Of a DNA stretch of 64,000 bases, positions 63,281 through 64,000 are shown in pieces. The stretch comes from Azolla caroliniana (Eukaryota > Polypodiophyta). A program made the translations under genes and the position numbers. The notes beneath the pieces were generated by a model. That model made no database searches, had not been told where the DNA came from, and saw only the letters and a program-made list of their open reading frames with translations. Location: positions 1 to 64,000 of the forward strand of contig JBHGNT010000007.1 of NCBI GenBank assembly GCA_043228905.1. The letters are read 5' to 3'. How positions within the stretch are numbered: the first letter of the stretch is position 1; each line of letters begins with the position of its first letter.

Positions 63281-64000
63281 ACCTCCTCAAATTTGCTAAT
63301 TTCCTCATGTCTCTCGACTTGAGTTTCAAAATCTTGATTTTTTATTTCCATATCATAGCTAGCGTTGTTAGCTTCGTTTCGCATGTTTGAACAGAGAAAT
63401 CCGAAATCACACGAGCCAGGTATGAACATTTTAATTTACTCACTGGCTCTTCTCAACTCCATCTTCAAATAAGCTAATTTCCTCATGTCTCTCGACCTGG
63501 GTTTCAAAATCTTGATTTTTTAATTCTATATCATAGCTAGCATTGTTAGCTTCGCTTCGCATGTTTGAACGCAAAAATCCGATATCACAAGAGCCAGGTA
63601 TGAACATTTTAATTTACTGACACACTCTTCTCCACTACCTCCTCAAATTTGCTAATTTCCTCATGTCTCTCGACCTGAGTTTCAAAATATTGATTTTTTA
63701 ATTTTATATCATAGCTAGCGTTCTTAGCTTCGATTCGCATGTTTGAACACAAAAATCCGATATCACACAAGCGAGGTATGAACATTTTAATTTATTGGCA
63801 CACTCTTCTCCACTACCTCCTCAAATAAGCTAATTTCGTCATGTCTCTCGACCTGAGTTCCAAAACCTTAATTTTTTAATTCTATATCATAGCTAGCGTT
63901 GTTAGCTTCGTTTCGCATGTTTGAACACAGAAATCCGATATCACACGAGCCAGGTATAAACATTTTAATTTACTCACTGGCACTTCTCAACTCCATCCTC

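Larger units (their letters stand above)
7885..64000. repeat. 178-bp subtelomeric satellite array
   Basis: About 315 head-to-tail monomers of 178 bp fill the rest of the window and run off its right edge. Conserved landmarks in each unit include GGTATGAACATTTTAATTTA, CTCATGTCTCTCGACC, TATATCATAGCTAGC and GCATGTTTGAAC. Two main monomer types alternate. One carries ACTGACACACTCTTCTCC with AAATTTGC, TTCGATTCGC and ACAAAAATCC. The other carries ACTCACTGGCACTTCTC with AAATAAGC, TTCGTTTCGC and ACAGAAATCC. This makes a 356-bp dimer the basic higher-order unit. The minus strand of a monomer is open for about 58-64 codons, but 178 is not a multiple of three, so frames break at each unit. I see no independent gene anywhere in the array. 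Confidence 0.97.

Noticed and set aside
7885-64000. CRISPR-like array
   Set aside because: Units are contiguous 178-bp monomers with no unique spacers, in a eukaryotic subtelomere.
7885-64000. CENP-B box or centromere identity for the satellite
   Set aside because: TTCGATTCGCATG and TTCGTTTCGCATG resemble the start of a CENP-B box but lack the required later A and CGGG. Location at the chromosome end gives no support for a centromere.
7885-64000. Additional hammerhead ribozymes in the satellite
   Set aside because: I looked for CTGANGA followed by GAAA on both strands of the monomer. The closest string (ACATGAGGAAA on the minus strand) lacks the core.

Overview
The window is the left end of a eukaryotic chromosome. 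It opens with about 3.7 kb of perfect to near-perfect plant-type (Arabidopsis-type) telomere repeat, C-rich strand first, as expected at a true left terminus. The TTTAGGG unit, the AT-rich non-telomeric sequence and the presence of an endonuclease-less Penelope-like retroelement point to a plant, alga, stramenopile or another protist with this repeat. The sequence alone does not settle which. No ordinary host gene, tRNA or rRNA was seen.

Layout. (1) 1-3715: terminal telomere. (2) 3716-7884: a short subtelomeric island of retroelement material, all read from the minus strand, toward the chromosome end. In sense order it holds a Penelope-like reverse transcriptase (RT) that lacks the GIY-YIG endonuclease, a pyrimidine-rich 3' region, a compact type I hammerhead ribozyme (6033-6091), a CT microsatellite, a degenerate telomere-like block, and a 659-codon ORF with a basic N-terminus, helical middle and a long Asn-Pro repeat. 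That ORF runs straight into the telomere, which supplies its stop codon. (3) 7885-64000: about 56 kb (roughly 315 monomers) of one 178-bp satellite. It is organised as alternating monomer types (356-bp dimers) overlaid by multi-kilobase duplications, the largest about 11 kb at a constant offset of 27,875 bp.

How the parts fit together. The RT belongs to the telomere-associated, endonuclease-deficient Penelope-like elements (Athena/Coprina type). I read the order RT - ribozyme - telomere-like repeats - ORF1-like gene as the junction of two head-to-tail units. The upstream unit is cut at its 5' end and fused to satellite. The downstream unit is cut at its 3' end by telomere addition. The ribozyme would process multimeric transcripts at the unit boundary, and the telomere-like block would offer complementarity to telomeric G-strand overhangs. 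The island's orientation (sense strand toward the end) is opposite to that expected for a copy added directly at this terminus, which suggests inversion, recombination or terminal breakage followed by healing.

The most interesting items are the hammerhead ribozyme, the ORF whose Asn-Pro repeat is written in TTAGGG-type hexamers while the chromosome itself uses the TTTAGGG heptamer, the in-frame satellite-RT fusion, and the very recent, gap-free segmental duplications in the satellite.
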